64,000 bases of DNA from an uncultured Verrucomicrobia subdivision 3 bacterium (GCA_903858275.1 CAIOIC010000100.1:62001-126000); one strand, 5' to 3'. Shown: positions 1 to 10,129, counted from the first letter of the stretch. Program-made: numbers and translations. The notes: a model not told the origin generated them from the letters alone.

Positions 1-143
1 ATACCCTATCAACCAGTTACAACAATTGCCCCTCCGCCGCCCCAGCATCCAGTCACGAGCATCCCGCGCTGCCCCGCGCACGCCAAAAATGAGGCGACAA
101 AAACGCCAAAACGCGACAAATCGCGACATGGCATATGTCAGGA
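1..143. other. left-edge non-coding stretch
   Basis: This is the region downstream of the GH127-like gene. It is rich in GCGACAAA/CGCCAAAA-like words, but I see no convincing hairpin terminator or complete gene. A gene cut by the window edge cannot be excluded. Confidence 0.4.
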
Positions 144-1877
144 TTATTTCTTCGCCTGAAACCACCACACCCAAGGCGTGCTATCGGCCACGGCAGTGTG
201 TTCCGCAATCGGTCGGAGGGTGGCGGTTTGCGGTTGAGCCAGATAGCCGCCGGGCAGATACGGCAGCGCGAGATGAGCCGCCGGAGCGGTGAACTGAGCG
301 GTGTTTTTCGATGTTTCCACGATTGGCTTGAGAAGCAAATCACCATTCGCCGCCACGGCCGGCAGGAGAACGCGGTTTTTTTCCATCGGCTCGTCAAAAA
401 ACGTCGGCTCGTTTTGCTCGTTCACGCCGAGCAGCCACGGGCCGTGCCAGATCGCCACGTGGCTGGCATCCTGCGGTTTCGGCAGCAACCGGATGCGTAA
501 CACGTATTGGACGGTGAGTTTGTCACCTTTCTGCCAGCGACGCTGAATTTCCACCGCTCCGGTCTTGGCGACGCCAGTGATGGACTGTCGGTTGAGTTTG
601 ATTTCCAGCGCGGAGGCCCAGACTGGTTGCCGGATAGTCAAACTGTGTTCAGCTTTGTCAGCTTTCGTCACGGTCAACGACACGGTTGCATCCTGCGCCA
701 ACCTGGAGTCCGCCTGAACGGTCAAACCAGCGATGTTTCCCTGACCGTCCACCGGCAAATCATAGCAAAGCCGCGTCGGTTCAGCGTGAAACGCGGCGCG
801 CGCGATGTCCGGGAACGCGCGCAATCCGTGGAAGGTGCAGCACCACCAGGCGCGGGCGCTGCGCGAGGCAACGCCGTCCGCAGTAAACGCGTGGTGGCCG
901 TAATCGCCGGTGGAGAACTGGTTGAAGAAGAATTCGTTGAACAGGGATAATTCGGCGCTGTCGAGATAGCGCGGGTTGCGGGTCTCCGCCCAAAGGCCGA
1001 GGTTCAGCCGCACCCAGTCAGCTTCAGCGCAGCCTTCGTCGCGAGCGATCAACGGCTTGAAGATTTCCGGCAAGGCGCCTTGCGGCAGCAGGTTTCCAGA
1101 ATCAATGATGCCATCCCATTCGGACTCCACTTTCTTGAGCCATTGTTGGTCGTGGGTGACCCGGTAAAGCTCCAGGATGCCGCGCAAGGCGCACGCAAAT
1201 CCGTGGCTGTGCTGTTTGGGATGGCGATAGGTGTTCAGCGCGATTTCACTCGATAGCTTCAGATATTTCCCGTCGTGCGTGAGGCGGTTCAACTCCACCA
1301 AGCCTTCGATGATCTGCGTCCAGCAGATGTAGCCGACGGCGACCTGGTCGCCGCTGAATTTTTGCACGATGGCGGGGTCATTCAACCGCGGCCCAAGATT
1401 CACAAAGCAATCACCCAGCCGGCGGGCGCAGGTGAGCACTTCGGGCGATGGATTCAACCGGTAATATTCCAGCAACCCGATCAACAGACGACCGTTGCCC
1501 CAGAGGATGGCCATGTCGCTTTTGGTGACTTCGCTGGTGCTGAACGGATCGCCAAAATGGCCGTCTTCCTTCTGCAGCTTCACAATTTTGGCGACGACCC
1601 GGTCGAGTTCGGAAAAATTCTTTCCGGTGAATTGGGCGACCGTTGCCATCGCTCCGATGTAGCGGCCGGACACGTCGCCGCTGAATTCCGTAAAACGGCG
1701 CACGTGTTCCGGCACGGCGTCGGCCAGCACAAAATCACCAGTGTAAGACGGCGGGCCGCCGTGCCAAACGCGATTCAGGGTCAATTCCATCCGGCTGGTC
1801 AATTCACCGGCGAATGTGTTAGCGACTAGTAGTAGACAAAAGAAAGGCAGGGAGTATTTGCGGCAGAGAGTGGTCAT
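144..1877 (-). CDS. exported GH127 (DUF1680)-like glycoside hydrolase, putative beta-L-arabinofuranosidase
   Basis: The 577-residue protein begins with a short basic stretch and a hydrophobic core (about residues 8-24, ending near TFAGE), which looks like a signal peptide, so it should act outside the cytoplasm. The body is the all-helical barrel expected of DUF1680/GH127 proteins. Conserved elements are the EGCAEADW segment (E281, C283) and the adjacent cysteines C346-C347 in AWWCCTFHG. In characterised GH127 enzymes these Glu/Cys positions bind zinc and one Cys is the nucleophile. By family knowledge the substrate is probably terminal beta-L-arabinofuranose or a related furanose. It is divergent from the downstream GH78-type genes, which suggests a shared pectin/arabinan or rhamnan-type degradation role. 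The exact substrate is not readable from sequence; GH146 or another DUF1680 branch is possible. Confidence 0.8.
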   Translation of the reverse strand: MTTLCRKYSLPFFCLLLVANTFAGELTSRMELTLNRVWHGGPPSYTGDFVLADAVPEHVRRFTEFSGDVSGRYIGAMATVAQFTGKNFSELDRVVAKIVKLQKEDGHFGDPFSTSEVTKSDMAILWGNGRLLIGLLEYYRLNPSPEVLTCARRLGDCFVNLGPRLNDPAIVQKFSGDQVAVGYICWTQIIEGLVELNRLTHDGKYLKLSSEIALNTYRHPKQHSHGFACALRGILELYRVTHDQQWLKKVESEWDGIIDSGNLLPQGALPEIFKPLIARDEGCAEADWVRLNLGLWAETRNPRYLDSAELSLFNEFFFNQFSTGDYGHHAFTADGVASRSARAWWCCTFHGLRAFPDIARAAFHAEPTRLCYDLPVDGQGNIAGLTVQADSRLAQDATVSLTVTKADKAEHSLTIRQPVWASALEIKLNRQSITGVAKTGAVEIQRRWQKGDKLTVQYVLRIRLLPKPQDASHVAIWHGPWLLGVNEQNEPTFFDEPMEKNRVLLPAVAANGDLLLKPIVETSKNTAQFTAPAAHLALPYLPGGYLAQPQTATLRPIAEHTAVADSTPWVWWFQAKK

Positions 1878-2045
1878 TCGGGCATTTACGCAAAATAGTG
1901 CGGGCTGGTAAATAAGTTTATGCCGGTATTTCTGTCGCGGTTCAGTAGACGGCTAATTAGTGCTAATCTTTGGCGCGATTGTTAAGGACACTCCTCGGCC
2001 CTCTTGATAACTTCCCCGCAATCACCCTTTAAAAACCATCTCAAC
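1878..2045. promoter_or_regulatory. divergent intergenic region between GH127-like and GH78-like genes
   Basis: This 168-nt spacer must carry both start regions of two divergent glycosidase genes. It is AT-richer than its surroundings and contains the near-palindromic word GCTAATTAGTGCTAA. I could not fix -35/-10 boxes with confidence. Confidence 0.35.
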
Positions 2046-3869
2046 ATGGCCAAAGAATCAACGCGCACTATTCAATCGGTCTGGAAAACCAGATTGCGAT
2101 ATTTGGCGGATGCGGTGGTTTTGCTGGCTCTAACTTTGGTGGCCAGATTGTCCGCTCACAGCGCGCCGGTGCAGCTGTTCGAGCAAGCGCCGGTGAGCAT
2201 CACCAATCTTGCGCCGGGGGTGATTCTTGTGGATTTCGGCCGCGTCGCTTTTGGCAATCTTCGTCTGATTCCGCCGCCAAATGCGACTGGGCTGATCACA
2301 GTTCATTTTGGCGAAGCCTTCTCCGATGGACGCATCAACCGCAAGCCGCCCGGCAGCGTTCGTTATGCCCAAGTCATCACCAATCTGGCCGGGAGCAAAC
2401 CGCTAATCATCGCACCGCCAGCCAGCTTACGCAACACGACCAACCCCGACGCCGTGCTGCTGCCGCCGGAGTGGGGTGTGGTGATGCCGTTCCGGTGGGT
2501 GGAGATTGAAGGCTGCTCCGGAGAACTGCGGCCCGAACAATTGCGGCGGCGCGCGGCTTTTGCCCGCACTTGGGATGATCAGGCGGCGAGCTTTCATTCA
2601 TCCGATGAAACGCTTGACCGCATTTGGGAGCTTTGCCGCTATTCCATCAAGGCCACGACGTTTGCCGGCGTTTATGTGGATGGCGAGCGCGAGCGGATTG
2701 CTTACGAGGCCGATGCATATTTGAACCAGCTCAGTCAGTATTACACCGATTACGACGTTCAGATGGCGCGGGATACTTATGACCGCCTAATGGCGCATCC
2801 TACTTGGCCGACCGAGTGGGCTGCACACATGGTTTTTATCGCCCATGCCGACTGGATGCGGATGGGCGATACCAACTGGCTGGCCGCGCGCTACACATCG
2901 TTGAAAACGAAACTGCTGAATGATCACGCGCGGGCGGATGGATTGATTGTCAGCACCCCGGCCCAAATCAAACGCGGCGACCTCGTGGACTGGCCCGCCA
3001 GCGAACGTGATGGCTTCGTTTTCACGCCCGTGAATACCGTGATAAACGCGTTTCATCTGCGCAGCCTCGCTCTGATGGCTGAACTCGCCCGCGCCCTGCA
3101 TCGCGATGCTGATGCGGCTGATTATATCGCTCGCGAACGAGTTGCCCGGAAAGCGTTTCAGAAAATACTTTTCGATTCTGTTCGGGGTATTTATCGGGAT
3201 GGTGAGGGCACCAACCACGCCTCTCTGCACGCCAATCTTTTTCCGCTGGCCTTTGGTTTGGTGCCGGAGACCAATCGGGCGCAGGTGGCCCAATGGCTGG
3301 CTGATCGGGGCATGGCGTGCTCGGTTTATGCCGCGCAATATCTGATGGAAGGTCTTTTTGAAAACGATTGCGCCACGCCAGCTATGGCGCTGATGACCGC
3401 GCCCAACGACCGCAGCTGGAAACACATGGTGGAGAGCGGCACGACGATTTCATGGGAGGCCTGGGATCAGCGCTACAAACCCAATCAAGATTGGAACCAC
3501 GCCTGGGGCGCGGCACCCGCCAACCTGCTGCCGCGCTATGTTTTGGGTGTCCAGCCGCTTGCACCGGGTTGGAGTCGTGCTTTGATTCGGCCTAATCCGG
3601 GGTCTCTGAAGCACGCCGAAGGAAAAGTTCCGACCCCGCTCGGCCCCGTGCTGGTTCACTGGGAAGCGAGCGACATTTTCAAACTTACGGTTACGCTTCC
3701 GCCGGCCATGAGTGCGCAGGTGGAAATTCCAGCCGGCGAAAATTCCCGTGTATTTGTGGATGGCAAACCAGCCCGCGCCCAACGTCGCGGTGCGTGGTGG
3801 ATTCTGGACCAGCAAATCACCGGCGCAGCATTGATCGAAACCAAAACGCCAACATCCGGCTTGAAATAA
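2046..3869 (+). CDS. exported alpha-L-rhamnosidase-like protein (GH78 type)
   Basis: The protein is 607 residues from the ATG chosen here; the same frame extends 14 codons further upstream. A hydrophobic stretch near residues 22-40 (ending LSAHSAP) looks like a signal anchor or peptide. A beta-rich N-terminal part (DFGRVAFGNLRL, VHFGEAFSDG) is followed by a six-hairpin catalytic domain with the family signature VYVDGERERIAYEADAY, which contains the acidic residues used for catalysis in GH78. It is shorter than classical GH78 enzymes (about 900-1000 residues) because it has fewer accessory beta domains. It lies 51 nt upstream of the sialate O-acetylesterase gene on the same strand, so co-transcription is likely. 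Predicted role: release of terminal L-rhamnose from plant or algal glycans or glycosides. Confidence 0.82.
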   Translation: MAKESTRTIQSVWKTRLRYLADAVVLLALTLVARLSAHSAPVQLFEQAPVSITNLAPGVILVDFGRVAFGNLRLIPPPNATGLITVHFGEAFSDGRINRKPPGSVRYAQVITNLAGSKPLIIAPPASLRNTTNPDAVLLPPEWGVVMPFRWVEIEGCSGELRPEQLRRRAAFARTWDDQAASFHSSDETLDRIWELCRYSIKATTFAGVYVDGERERIAYEADAYLNQLSQYYTDYDVQMARDTYDRLMAHPTWPTEWAAHMVFIAHADWMRMGDTNWLAARYTSLKTKLLNDHARADGLIVSTPAQIKRGDLVDWPASERDGFVFTPVNTVINAFHLRSLALMAELARALHRDADAADYIARERVARKAFQKILFDSVRGIYRDGEGTNHASLHANLFPLAFGLVPETNRAQVAQWLADRGMACSVYAAQYLMEGLFENDCATPAMALMTAPNDRSWKHMVESGTTISWEAWDQRYKPNQDWNHAWGAAPANLLPRYVLGVQPLAPGWSRALIRPNPGSLKHAEGKVPTPLGPVLVHWEASDIFKLTVTLPPAMSAQVEIPAGENSRVFVDGKPARAQRRGAWWILDQQITGAALIETKTPTSGLK

Positions 3870-3920
3870 AACCGCCCACGTTTTACAACCTTTCGGATAA
3901 TCCGACCCCAAATCCATTTT

Positions 3921-5519
3921 ATGAAAAAAATCCTGTTACTCCTCACGTTCTGCCTCGGGCTGGTTTCCACGCTGCGGGCAGAAATAAAATTGCCCGCCAT
4001 TTTCAGCGACCACATGGTGCTGCAGCAAAAACAGTCGAACCCCATCTGGGGCTGGGACACGCCTGGAACGAAGGTAACGGTTGCTTTCGCCGGGCAAACA
4101 AAGTCCGCGACCGCCGGTAAAGATGGCCGCTGGGAAGTGAAGCTTGACCCGGTGAATGCGAATGCGACGCCGCAGGTGATCTCGATTGCGGGCACCACGA
4201 AGCGCGACCTTCAGGACGTGCTCGTGGGCGAAGTCTGGATGTGCTCGGGTCAGTCGAACATGGGCTTCCAGTTGAACAGCGATTGGAATGGCGACATCGA
4301 GGCCGCCGCCTCCGACCTGCCGAACTTGCGCCTGATCAAGGTGCCGACCGTGGGCACGCAGGAGCCGCAGACAGATTTCAAGGGGGAGTGGAAGGCGTCG
4401 AACGCGGAAAGTGCGCGCGGTTTCAGCGCGGTGGGATTTTTTTACGGCCGTTATCTCCACAACATCCTGCACGTGCCGGTGGGGCTGATTGACAACGCCT
4501 GGGGCGGTTCCGCTGCGGAAGCCTGGGTGCGCCGTTCTTCACTCGAGGGCGATGTGCGATTCAAGCAATTGATGGAAGACACTGTGAAACGCGAGGCCCT
4601 CTTCGCCACTACCAAGGCCGCGGACGACCATGAGAAAGCCATGGCGAAGTGGAAGCAGGATGTGGAGAAGATGAAGGCCGCCGGTCTCAAGCCCGGTCAG
4701 CAGCTCCCGCGTCAGCCCAGATCACCCCAGGACTGGCTGAAGGGCAACGCCCGCCCCGGCAACATTTTCAACGGCGAATTGCTGCCGACCCTCGGCTACG
4801 GCATCAAAGGCGTGATTTGGTATCAGGGTGAAAGCAACGCAAGTCGCGCCTGGGAATATGCACAGCTTTTCTCTTTTATGATCGAGCAGTGGCGCAAAGA
4901 GTGGAAGCAGGGTGACTTTCCCTTCTACTGGGTGCAGCTTGCGGATTACAAACCGGAGAAACCCGAGCCCGGCGACAGCGATTGGGCCGAATTGCGCGAG
5001 TCGCAGACGAAGACGATGAAGTTGCCGAACACTGGCCAGTGCGTCATCACCGACCTCGGCGAAGGCAAGGACATCCATCCAAAGAACAAACACGACGTGG
5101 CGGCACGCCTCGTCCGCTGGGCGCTGGTGAAGGACTACGGGATGAAGTTTCCGTATCGCAGCCCGGAGTTCAAATCCATGGACATAAAAGGCGACAAGGT
5201 GACGGTGACCTTCGATCTCTTCGGCAGCCCAACGCTGCGGCCATTTGACGTGCATGAAGTGATTGGTTTCGCCGTTTGCGGCGAAGACAAGGTGTGGCAA
5301 TGGGCCAAGGGCAAGCTCGTCGCGTCTGAAAAAGTGGAGTTGACCTGCGACAAGGTCGCCAAACCCGTTGCCGTGCGCTACGCGTGGGCGGATAACCCGG
5401 TGTGCAATCTGTTCTCCAACGACGGCCTGCCCGTCACGCCCTTCCGCACCGACAACTTCAAGATGATTACTGAACCCAATCCCGCCGCCAGCCAGCCGGC
5501 CGCAAATAAACCGAAATAA
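3921..5519 (+). CDS. exported sialate O-acetylesterase-like SGNH hydrolase
   Basis: The 532-residue protein starts with a clear signal peptide (MKKILLLLTFCLGLVSTLRA). The first mature segment, LPAIFSDHMVLQQ, and the block-I serine motif VWMCSGQSNM are hallmarks of the SASA/DUF303 carbohydrate-esterase family. The GVIWYQGESNA segment is the typical second conserved block. Such enzymes remove acetyl groups from sugars, for example sialic acids or acetylated plant polysaccharides. Given the flanking rhamnosidases, deacetylation of a pectin-like substrate is more plausible here than host sialic acid use. The stop codon is one base before the start of the next rhamnosidase gene, which indicates tight operon organisation. 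Confidence 0.88.
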   Translation: MKKILLLLTFCLGLVSTLRAEIKLPAIFSDHMVLQQKQSNPIWGWDTPGTKVTVAFAGQTKSATAGKDGRWEVKLDPVNANATPQVISIAGTTKRDLQDVLVGEVWMCSGQSNMGFQLNSDWNGDIEAAASDLPNLRLIKVPTVGTQEPQTDFKGEWKASNAESARGFSAVGFFYGRYLHNILHVPVGLIDNAWGGSAAEAWVRRSSLEGDVRFKQLMEDTVKREALFATTKAADDHEKAMAKWKQDVEKMKAAGLKPGQQLPRQPRSPQDWLKGNARPGNIFNGELLPTLGYGIKGVIWYQGESNASRAWEYAQLFSFMIEQWRKEWKQGDFPFYWVQLADYKPEKPEPGDSDWAELRESQTKTMKLPNTGQCVITDLGEGKDIHPKNKHDVAARLVRWALVKDYGMKFPYRSPEFKSMDIKGDKVTVTFDLFGSPTLRPFDVHEVIGFAVCGEDKVWQWAKGKLVASEKVELTCDKVAKPVAVRYAWADNPVCNLFSNDGLPVTPFRTDNFKMITEPNPAASQPAANKPK

Positions 5520-5520
5520 G

Positions 5521-8268
5521 ATGAACCTGACAAAAGCCGGCGGCGTCTTGGTGCTCGCGCTCCAACTGGCGTTCCATTCGTATGGCGCGGGAATACAAGC
5601 ACAGAATCTGCGTTGTGAATATCGCGCCAACCCGCTTGGCATTGGTGAGGTGCAGCCGCGCTTGAGTTGGCAACTGCAAGCTGCCGGGCGTGGCCAGGAG
5701 CAGACGGCTTATCAGGTTCTCGTCGCCAGCAGCCGGGAATTGCTGGAGAAAAATCAGGGCGATATGTGGGATACGGGCAAGGTCGTTTCCGACCAGGCCA
5801 TCCAACTGGTTTATAACGGCAAGCCGCTGGTTTCAGGCGGAGCGTATTTTTGGAAAGTGCGGGTTTGGGATCGCGCCCGCCAGGCTTCTGACTGGTGCCA
5901 ACCGGCGACGTGGGGAATGGGCTTGCTGAACGCCTCCGACTGGAAAGCAAAGTGGATTTGGTTTCCGACGCCGACCAATTCTTTCATCGCGGGTAAATCC
6001 AACAGCTTCGCCATGCAGCCTGCGCCGTTCTTTCGCAAGAGCTTCATCGTGGACAAGCCCATCAAGCGGGCCACGGCGTTTGCCTCGGCGCTGGGCGCGT
6101 ATGAATTGCATCTGAACGGCAAGCCGGTGGACACCGATGTGTTGTCGCCGGGTTGGACGGATTTCAACAAGCGCGTGCATTACTTCAGCTACGACATCAC
6201 TGCACAGCTTCACCGCGGCGAAAATGTGGTCGGCGCGATTCTTGGCGACGGTTGGTATGCCAGCTTTTTGGCGTTCACCGGCAAACGTCATTATTATGGC
6301 GGCGATTGCCGGTTGCTCGTGCAATTGCAGATTGAATATCAGGATGGCGCTCGGGAAATCGTCGGCACCGATGAATCCTGGGAAGCCAGCATCGGGCCGA
6401 TCCGTGAAGCGGACTTGCTCATGGGTTGTGTTTATGACGCCCGGTATGAATTGACCGGCTGGGACAAAGATGGTTTTGACAGCCGCAACTGGCATCTGGC
6501 TCACGTGGACGCCGGCGTGAAGGCCAATCTGGTGGCGCATCCGGGTGAACCGATGCGGCGGATCGAGGAAATCGCCGCCAAAAAAATAACGGAACCAAAA
6601 CCGGGTGTTTATATTTTTGACCTTGGCCAGAATCTGGTTGGCTGGGCGAAACTCAAGGCGAAGGGTGACGTTGGGCAGAAAGTTGCCGTGCGTTATGTGG
6701 AGATGTTGGATACCAATGGCACGGCTTACACCACCAACCTGCGTTCGGCCAAGGCGACCGACACCTATTATTTGGCCGGCAAATCCAAACGCACTTACGA
6801 ACCGAGCTTCACCTTTCATGGATTCCAGTATGTCGAAGTCACTGGGTTGAGTTACAAGCCGCAACTGGGGGATGTCACAGGGATCGTGGTGCATTCCGAT
6901 TTGCCGCGTGCCGCCACGTTTGAATGCTCCGAGCCATTGGTCAACAAGCTGGTTTTGAATTCGCTCTGGGGGCAGAAGGGAAATTTTCTGGATGTGCCGA
7001 CGGATTGCCCGCAACGGGATGAACGTGCTGGCTGGACAGGTGACGCCCAGGTCTTCATGAAAACGGCATGTTTGAATATGAATGCCCCGGCATTTTACAC
7101 CAAGTGGCTGAATGACCTGTGTATTGATTCGCAGCATACCAACGGCGCGTTTGGCGATGTTGCCCCCTACCTCAGCATGGTTCGCTTTGGCAACACCGGC
7201 TGGTCGGATGCCGCGCCGATTTGCAGTTGGCGCATGTTCGAGATGTATGGCGATACGCGCGTGCTTCGAAAATATTACCCAGCCTTGGTGCGGCACATGG
7301 AATTCCTGGCGAACACAAGCACCAACCTCCTTCGCGATACCCGCGCCTACGGTGACTGGCTGCGGCTGGCTGGCCCGCAAAAGTCGGAAGCCATCGGCAC
7401 GGCGTATTATTGCTACACCGCGCAGGTGATGACGAAAATCGCCGAAGTTTTGGGCGAATCGGCGGATGCGGCAATATATCGCCGACTCGCGGCTGATATC
7501 CGTGCCGCCTTCATGAAAAATTATTTGAAGGAGGACGGCCGGATTTTGGATGCCAAGAATGCAACCGGGCAGACGTTTTACGCCCTGGCCTTCGGGTTGG
7601 ATCTGGTTCCGGAGGACATGAAGGCCAAGGTCGCGGAACAGTTTGTCGCTTCTCTGCGCAAGCAGGACGACCACATCGCCACGGGATTTTTGGGGACGCC
7701 GTTCATTCTCTTCGCACTGCAAAAAGCGGGTCATCCTGAATTGGCTTACAAGCTGGTGCTCAACAAGACCTACCCTTCCTGGTTGCAGCAAGTCATCTGG
7801 GGTTCCACCACGATGTGGGAGCGTTGGGATGGCTGGACGCCGGCCAAAGGGTTTCAGGATCCCGGCATGAACTCGTTCAACCACTACTGGCTTGGCTGCG
7901 TGAGCGAATGGTTGATCACCCAGGCGGCAGGCATTGACACCGATGGGCCGAGCTTCAACCGCATCATCATTCGCCCGGAAATCTTGAAATACGGGAATGG
8001 CTTCAGTTGGGTGAAAGCCAGCTACAACTCTATCCACGGCCGTATCGCCAGCAGCTGGCGGCTCACCAAAAACCAATTTGAACTGGCCGTGGAGATTCCG
8101 GCGAATACGACAGCCACGGTTTACCTCCCGGCCAAGACCGCTGGAACCATCACCGAAAGCGGCCAGCCGCTGGCAAAGGCGCGCGAAGCAAAACTTCTGC
8201 GTCAGGAAAATGGTTCTGCGGTGATTGCGGTGGGCGCTGGCAGCTACCGTTTTAAGTCAGAATGGTAA
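5521..8268 (+). CDS. exported alpha-L-rhamnosidase (GH78)
   Basis: This 915-residue protein has full family length. A signal peptide (about residues 1-22) is followed by an Ig-like N-terminal domain (LRCEYRANPLGIG, LSWQLQA), the lectin-like Bac_rhamnosid_N domain (ALGAYELHLNGKPV, LSPGWTDF) and the six-hairpin catalytic domain. The catalytic domain carries the signature DVPTDCPQRDERAGWTGDAQ, whose Asp/Glu residues act as general acid and base. A C-terminal beta-sandwich follows. The enzyme hydrolyses terminal alpha-L-rhamnosyl residues. It starts immediately after the esterase stop codon, so the rhamnosidase, esterase and rhamnosidase genes probably form one transcript ending before the convergent recD gene. 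Confidence 0.93.
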   Translation: MNLTKAGGVLVLALQLAFHSYGAGIQAQNLRCEYRANPLGIGEVQPRLSWQLQAAGRGQEQTAYQVLVASSRELLEKNQGDMWDTGKVVSDQAIQLVYNGKPLVSGGAYFWKVRVWDRARQASDWCQPATWGMGLLNASDWKAKWIWFPTPTNSFIAGKSNSFAMQPAPFFRKSFIVDKPIKRATAFASALGAYELHLNGKPVDTDVLSPGWTDFNKRVHYFSYDITAQLHRGENVVGAILGDGWYASFLAFTGKRHYYGGDCRLLVQLQIEYQDGAREIVGTDESWEASIGPIREADLLMGCVYDARYELTGWDKDGFDSRNWHLAHVDAGVKANLVAHPGEPMRRIEEIAAKKITEPKPGVYIFDLGQNLVGWAKLKAKGDVGQKVAVRYVEMLDTNGTAYTTNLRSAKATDTYYLAGKSKRTYEPSFTFHGFQYVEVTGLSYKPQLGDVTGIVVHSDLPRAATFECSEPLVNKLVLNSLWGQKGNFLDVPTDCPQRDERAGWTGDAQVFMKTACLNMNAPAFYTKWLNDLCIDSQHTNGAFGDVAPYLSMVRFGNTGWSDAAPICSWRMFEMYGDTRVLRKYYPALVRHMEFLANTSTNLLRDTRAYGDWLRLAGPQKSEAIGTAYYCYTAQVMTKIAEVLGESADAAIYRRLAADIRAAFMKNYLKEDGRILDAKNATGQTFYALAFGLDLVPEDMKAKVAEQFVASLRKQDDHIATGFLGTPFILFALQKAGHPELAYKLVLNKTYPSWLQQVIWGSTTMWERWDGWTPAKGFQDPGMNSFNHYWLGCVSEWLITQAAGIDTDGPSFNRIIIRPEILKYGNGFSWVKASYNSIHGRIASSWRLTKNQFELAVEIPANTTATVYLPAKTAGTITESGQPLAKAREAKLLRQENGSAVIAVGAGSYRFKSEW

Positions 8269-8278
8269 ACCGTCCCGC

Positions 8279-10129
8279 CTAGACCGCCTGCAAGGCTTCT
8301 TGCAACCCGGACTGGCGGCTGATTTTGCAGCGGATGGCCGCCGCGAAGATTTCCGCATCCGACCAAAGCTCGACGCTTTTCCGCGCCCGGGTGATTCCGG
8401 TGTAGAGCAGCTCCCGGGTCAGAACCGGACTTTCCCGATCCGGCAGAACGAGCAGGACGCGGTCAAACTCGGATCCCTGGCTTTTATGCACCGTCATGGC
8501 AAAGGCGGTTTCATGTTCGGGCAGGCGAAGCGGGAGGATTTGGCGCAAGCTGTTGTCCGGTCCCGGAAAAAAGGCCCTGGCTTCTCCGGTGGCATGGTTA
8601 GTCAAGATGACGCCGTTGTCGCCGTTGAAAAGTTTCAGGTGGTAATCGTTCCGCGTGATCATGATTGGCCGATGGGAATACCAGGGGTTCTGGCAATTAA
8701 TCAACCCCGCCGCTTCAAGAATGTTCTCAATCAGCTCGTTCAAACCGGCCACGCCGTAAGGGCCTTGCCGCAAAGCGCACAAGACGCGGAACCGGGACAT
8801 GGCCTCAATCGCCTGAAGCGGCTCGGCGGCTTTTAGAAAATCGCTGAAGCCGGCAATCACCTTATCCTTCAAGGTTTCTTTCAACATTGCGCGGCTGGGC
8901 AGGCCTGCCGGGACCAGATCGGATTTTACATCGCCAGCCGAACTGCGCAGGATGCTTAAAACATCTTCCGCGTGCCCCTCGTTGATGGCGGTGCTCAACT
9001 GGAAAATCGCACTGTGCTCGCCGAAACGATAATTCTTTTTTAGCTGCACAACCCGGTCACGCAGCGGTGATGTTTCTTGGACACCCGGAACAACCGGCAG
9101 TTTCTGCCCGGTGAGTTTTTCGAAATGCTGGCGGAACGCCTTTGAGTAATTGCCGCCGGACGCCGCCGCGCAGACATCGCCCAGCACCGCCCCGGCTTCC
9201 ACCGAAGCCAGTTGATCTTTGTCGCCCAGCAAAATCACGTGGGCGGCTGGCGGGATGGCTTGAAACAGTTTTGCCATCAATGCCAGATCCACCATGCTAG
9301 CTTCATCTACGGCAACGACGTCGAATGGCAGGAGATGGTCGGCGTGGTGACGGAAACTCGCCGAATCCGGCAGGTAGCCCAGCAGGCGGTGGATGGTGGT
9401 GGCGTTCTCGGGTAATTGCGATTTGATCTCTTCACGGCACGCCAGCTTGGACTTGATGTTCCGGATCGAGTCTTGAATCCGGGTTGCCGCTTTTCCGGTT
9501 GGAGCCGCCACGGCAATGCGGAGTTTCCGCGCCGGATCCAAATCCAGAAGCAGCGCCAGGATCAACACGAGCGTGTGGGTTTTGCCCGTGCCCGGCCCGC
9601 CGGAGATAACACAAAATTTTCCCCGCGCGGCGGCAAAGGCGGCCACCGATTGCAGGTTCACGGCTCCGGCGGATGCGGCCGGAAATAAATCCTCCAGTTT
9701 TTGGCGCAGCACCTCGTCGTTGGATTTATCCGCTGCGTCATTTGTGCGATTGAGAATTTCGGCCGCCAAGGCCTGCTCGTATTGCCAATAGCGATGCAGA
9801 TAAAGTCGGTGGCGGGCATCCATCACCAAAGGCCTGAATTGGCCGGGCGAGCCAACCACCGGTGAAGTTTTGAGTTCTTTGGTCCAGCCGGATAGGCTGG
9901 GCAGTTGAATTGGTTTTACTCCTTCGATTGGATTTTCCGGAAACGGCGTTCCCGCCAGTGCCTCAAGATTCAGACAAATATGGCCTTCCATCCGGGTGCT
10001 ACTGGCCAAAGCTGCGGCCAAAGCCACCAGCGGACGGTTTCCTCCCGCCTGCAATTCGATGAACCGGGCGAAATGACGATCCAAGTCGCTGAACGCGCTG
10101 CTGTCAATCAACTGGTTGATCTCATTCAT
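8279..10129 (-). CDS. recD: RecBCD exonuclease V alpha subunit, 5'-3' helicase
   Basis: The 616-residue protein matches RecD. An N-terminal domain that contacts RecB/RecC is followed by Walker A ISGGPGTGKTHT (residues 176-185 region), Walker B-type VDEASMVDLALM, and the C-terminal superfamily-1 motif AMTVHKSQGSEFDRV with GITRARKSVEL. RecD is the fast 5'-3' motor of the cytoplasmic helicase-nuclease that processes double-strand breaks and degrades foreign linear DNA. Its ATG overlaps the recB stop codon in an ATGA arrangement, so translation is coupled. The gene ends 10 nt from the convergent rhamnosidase gene. Confidence 0.95.
   Translation of the reverse strand: MNEINQLIDSSAFSDLDRHFARFIELQAGGNRPLVALAAALASSTRMEGHICLNLEALAGTPFPENPIEGVKPIQLPSLSGWTKELKTSPVVGSPGQFRPLVMDARHRLYLHRYWQYEQALAAEILNRTNDAADKSNDEVLRQKLEDLFPAASAGAVNLQSVAAFAAARGKFCVISGGPGTGKTHTLVLILALLLDLDPARKLRIAVAAPTGKAATRIQDSIRNIKSKLACREEIKSQLPENATTIHRLLGYLPDSASFRHHADHLLPFDVVAVDEASMVDLALMAKLFQAIPPAAHVILLGDKDQLASVEAGAVLGDVCAAASGGNYSKAFRQHFEKLTGQKLPVVPGVQETSPLRDRVVQLKKNYRFGEHSAIFQLSTAINEGHAEDVLSILRSSAGDVKSDLVPAGLPSRAMLKETLKDKVIAGFSDFLKAAEPLQAIEAMSRFRVLCALRQGPYGVAGLNELIENILEAAGLINCQNPWYSHRPIMITRNDYHLKLFNGDNGVILTNHATGEARAFFPGPDNSLRQILPLRLPEHETAFAMTVHKSQGSEFDRVLLVLPDRESPVLTRELLYTGITRARKSVELWSDAEIFAAAIRCKISRQSGLQEALQAV

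Noticed and set aside
5833-8076. Very long open frame on the minus strand (747 codons) opposite the GH78 gene
   Set aside because: It is antisense to a well-supported rhamnosidase, is rich in Arg/His/Pro as expected for a codon-bias shadow, and shows no family motif.
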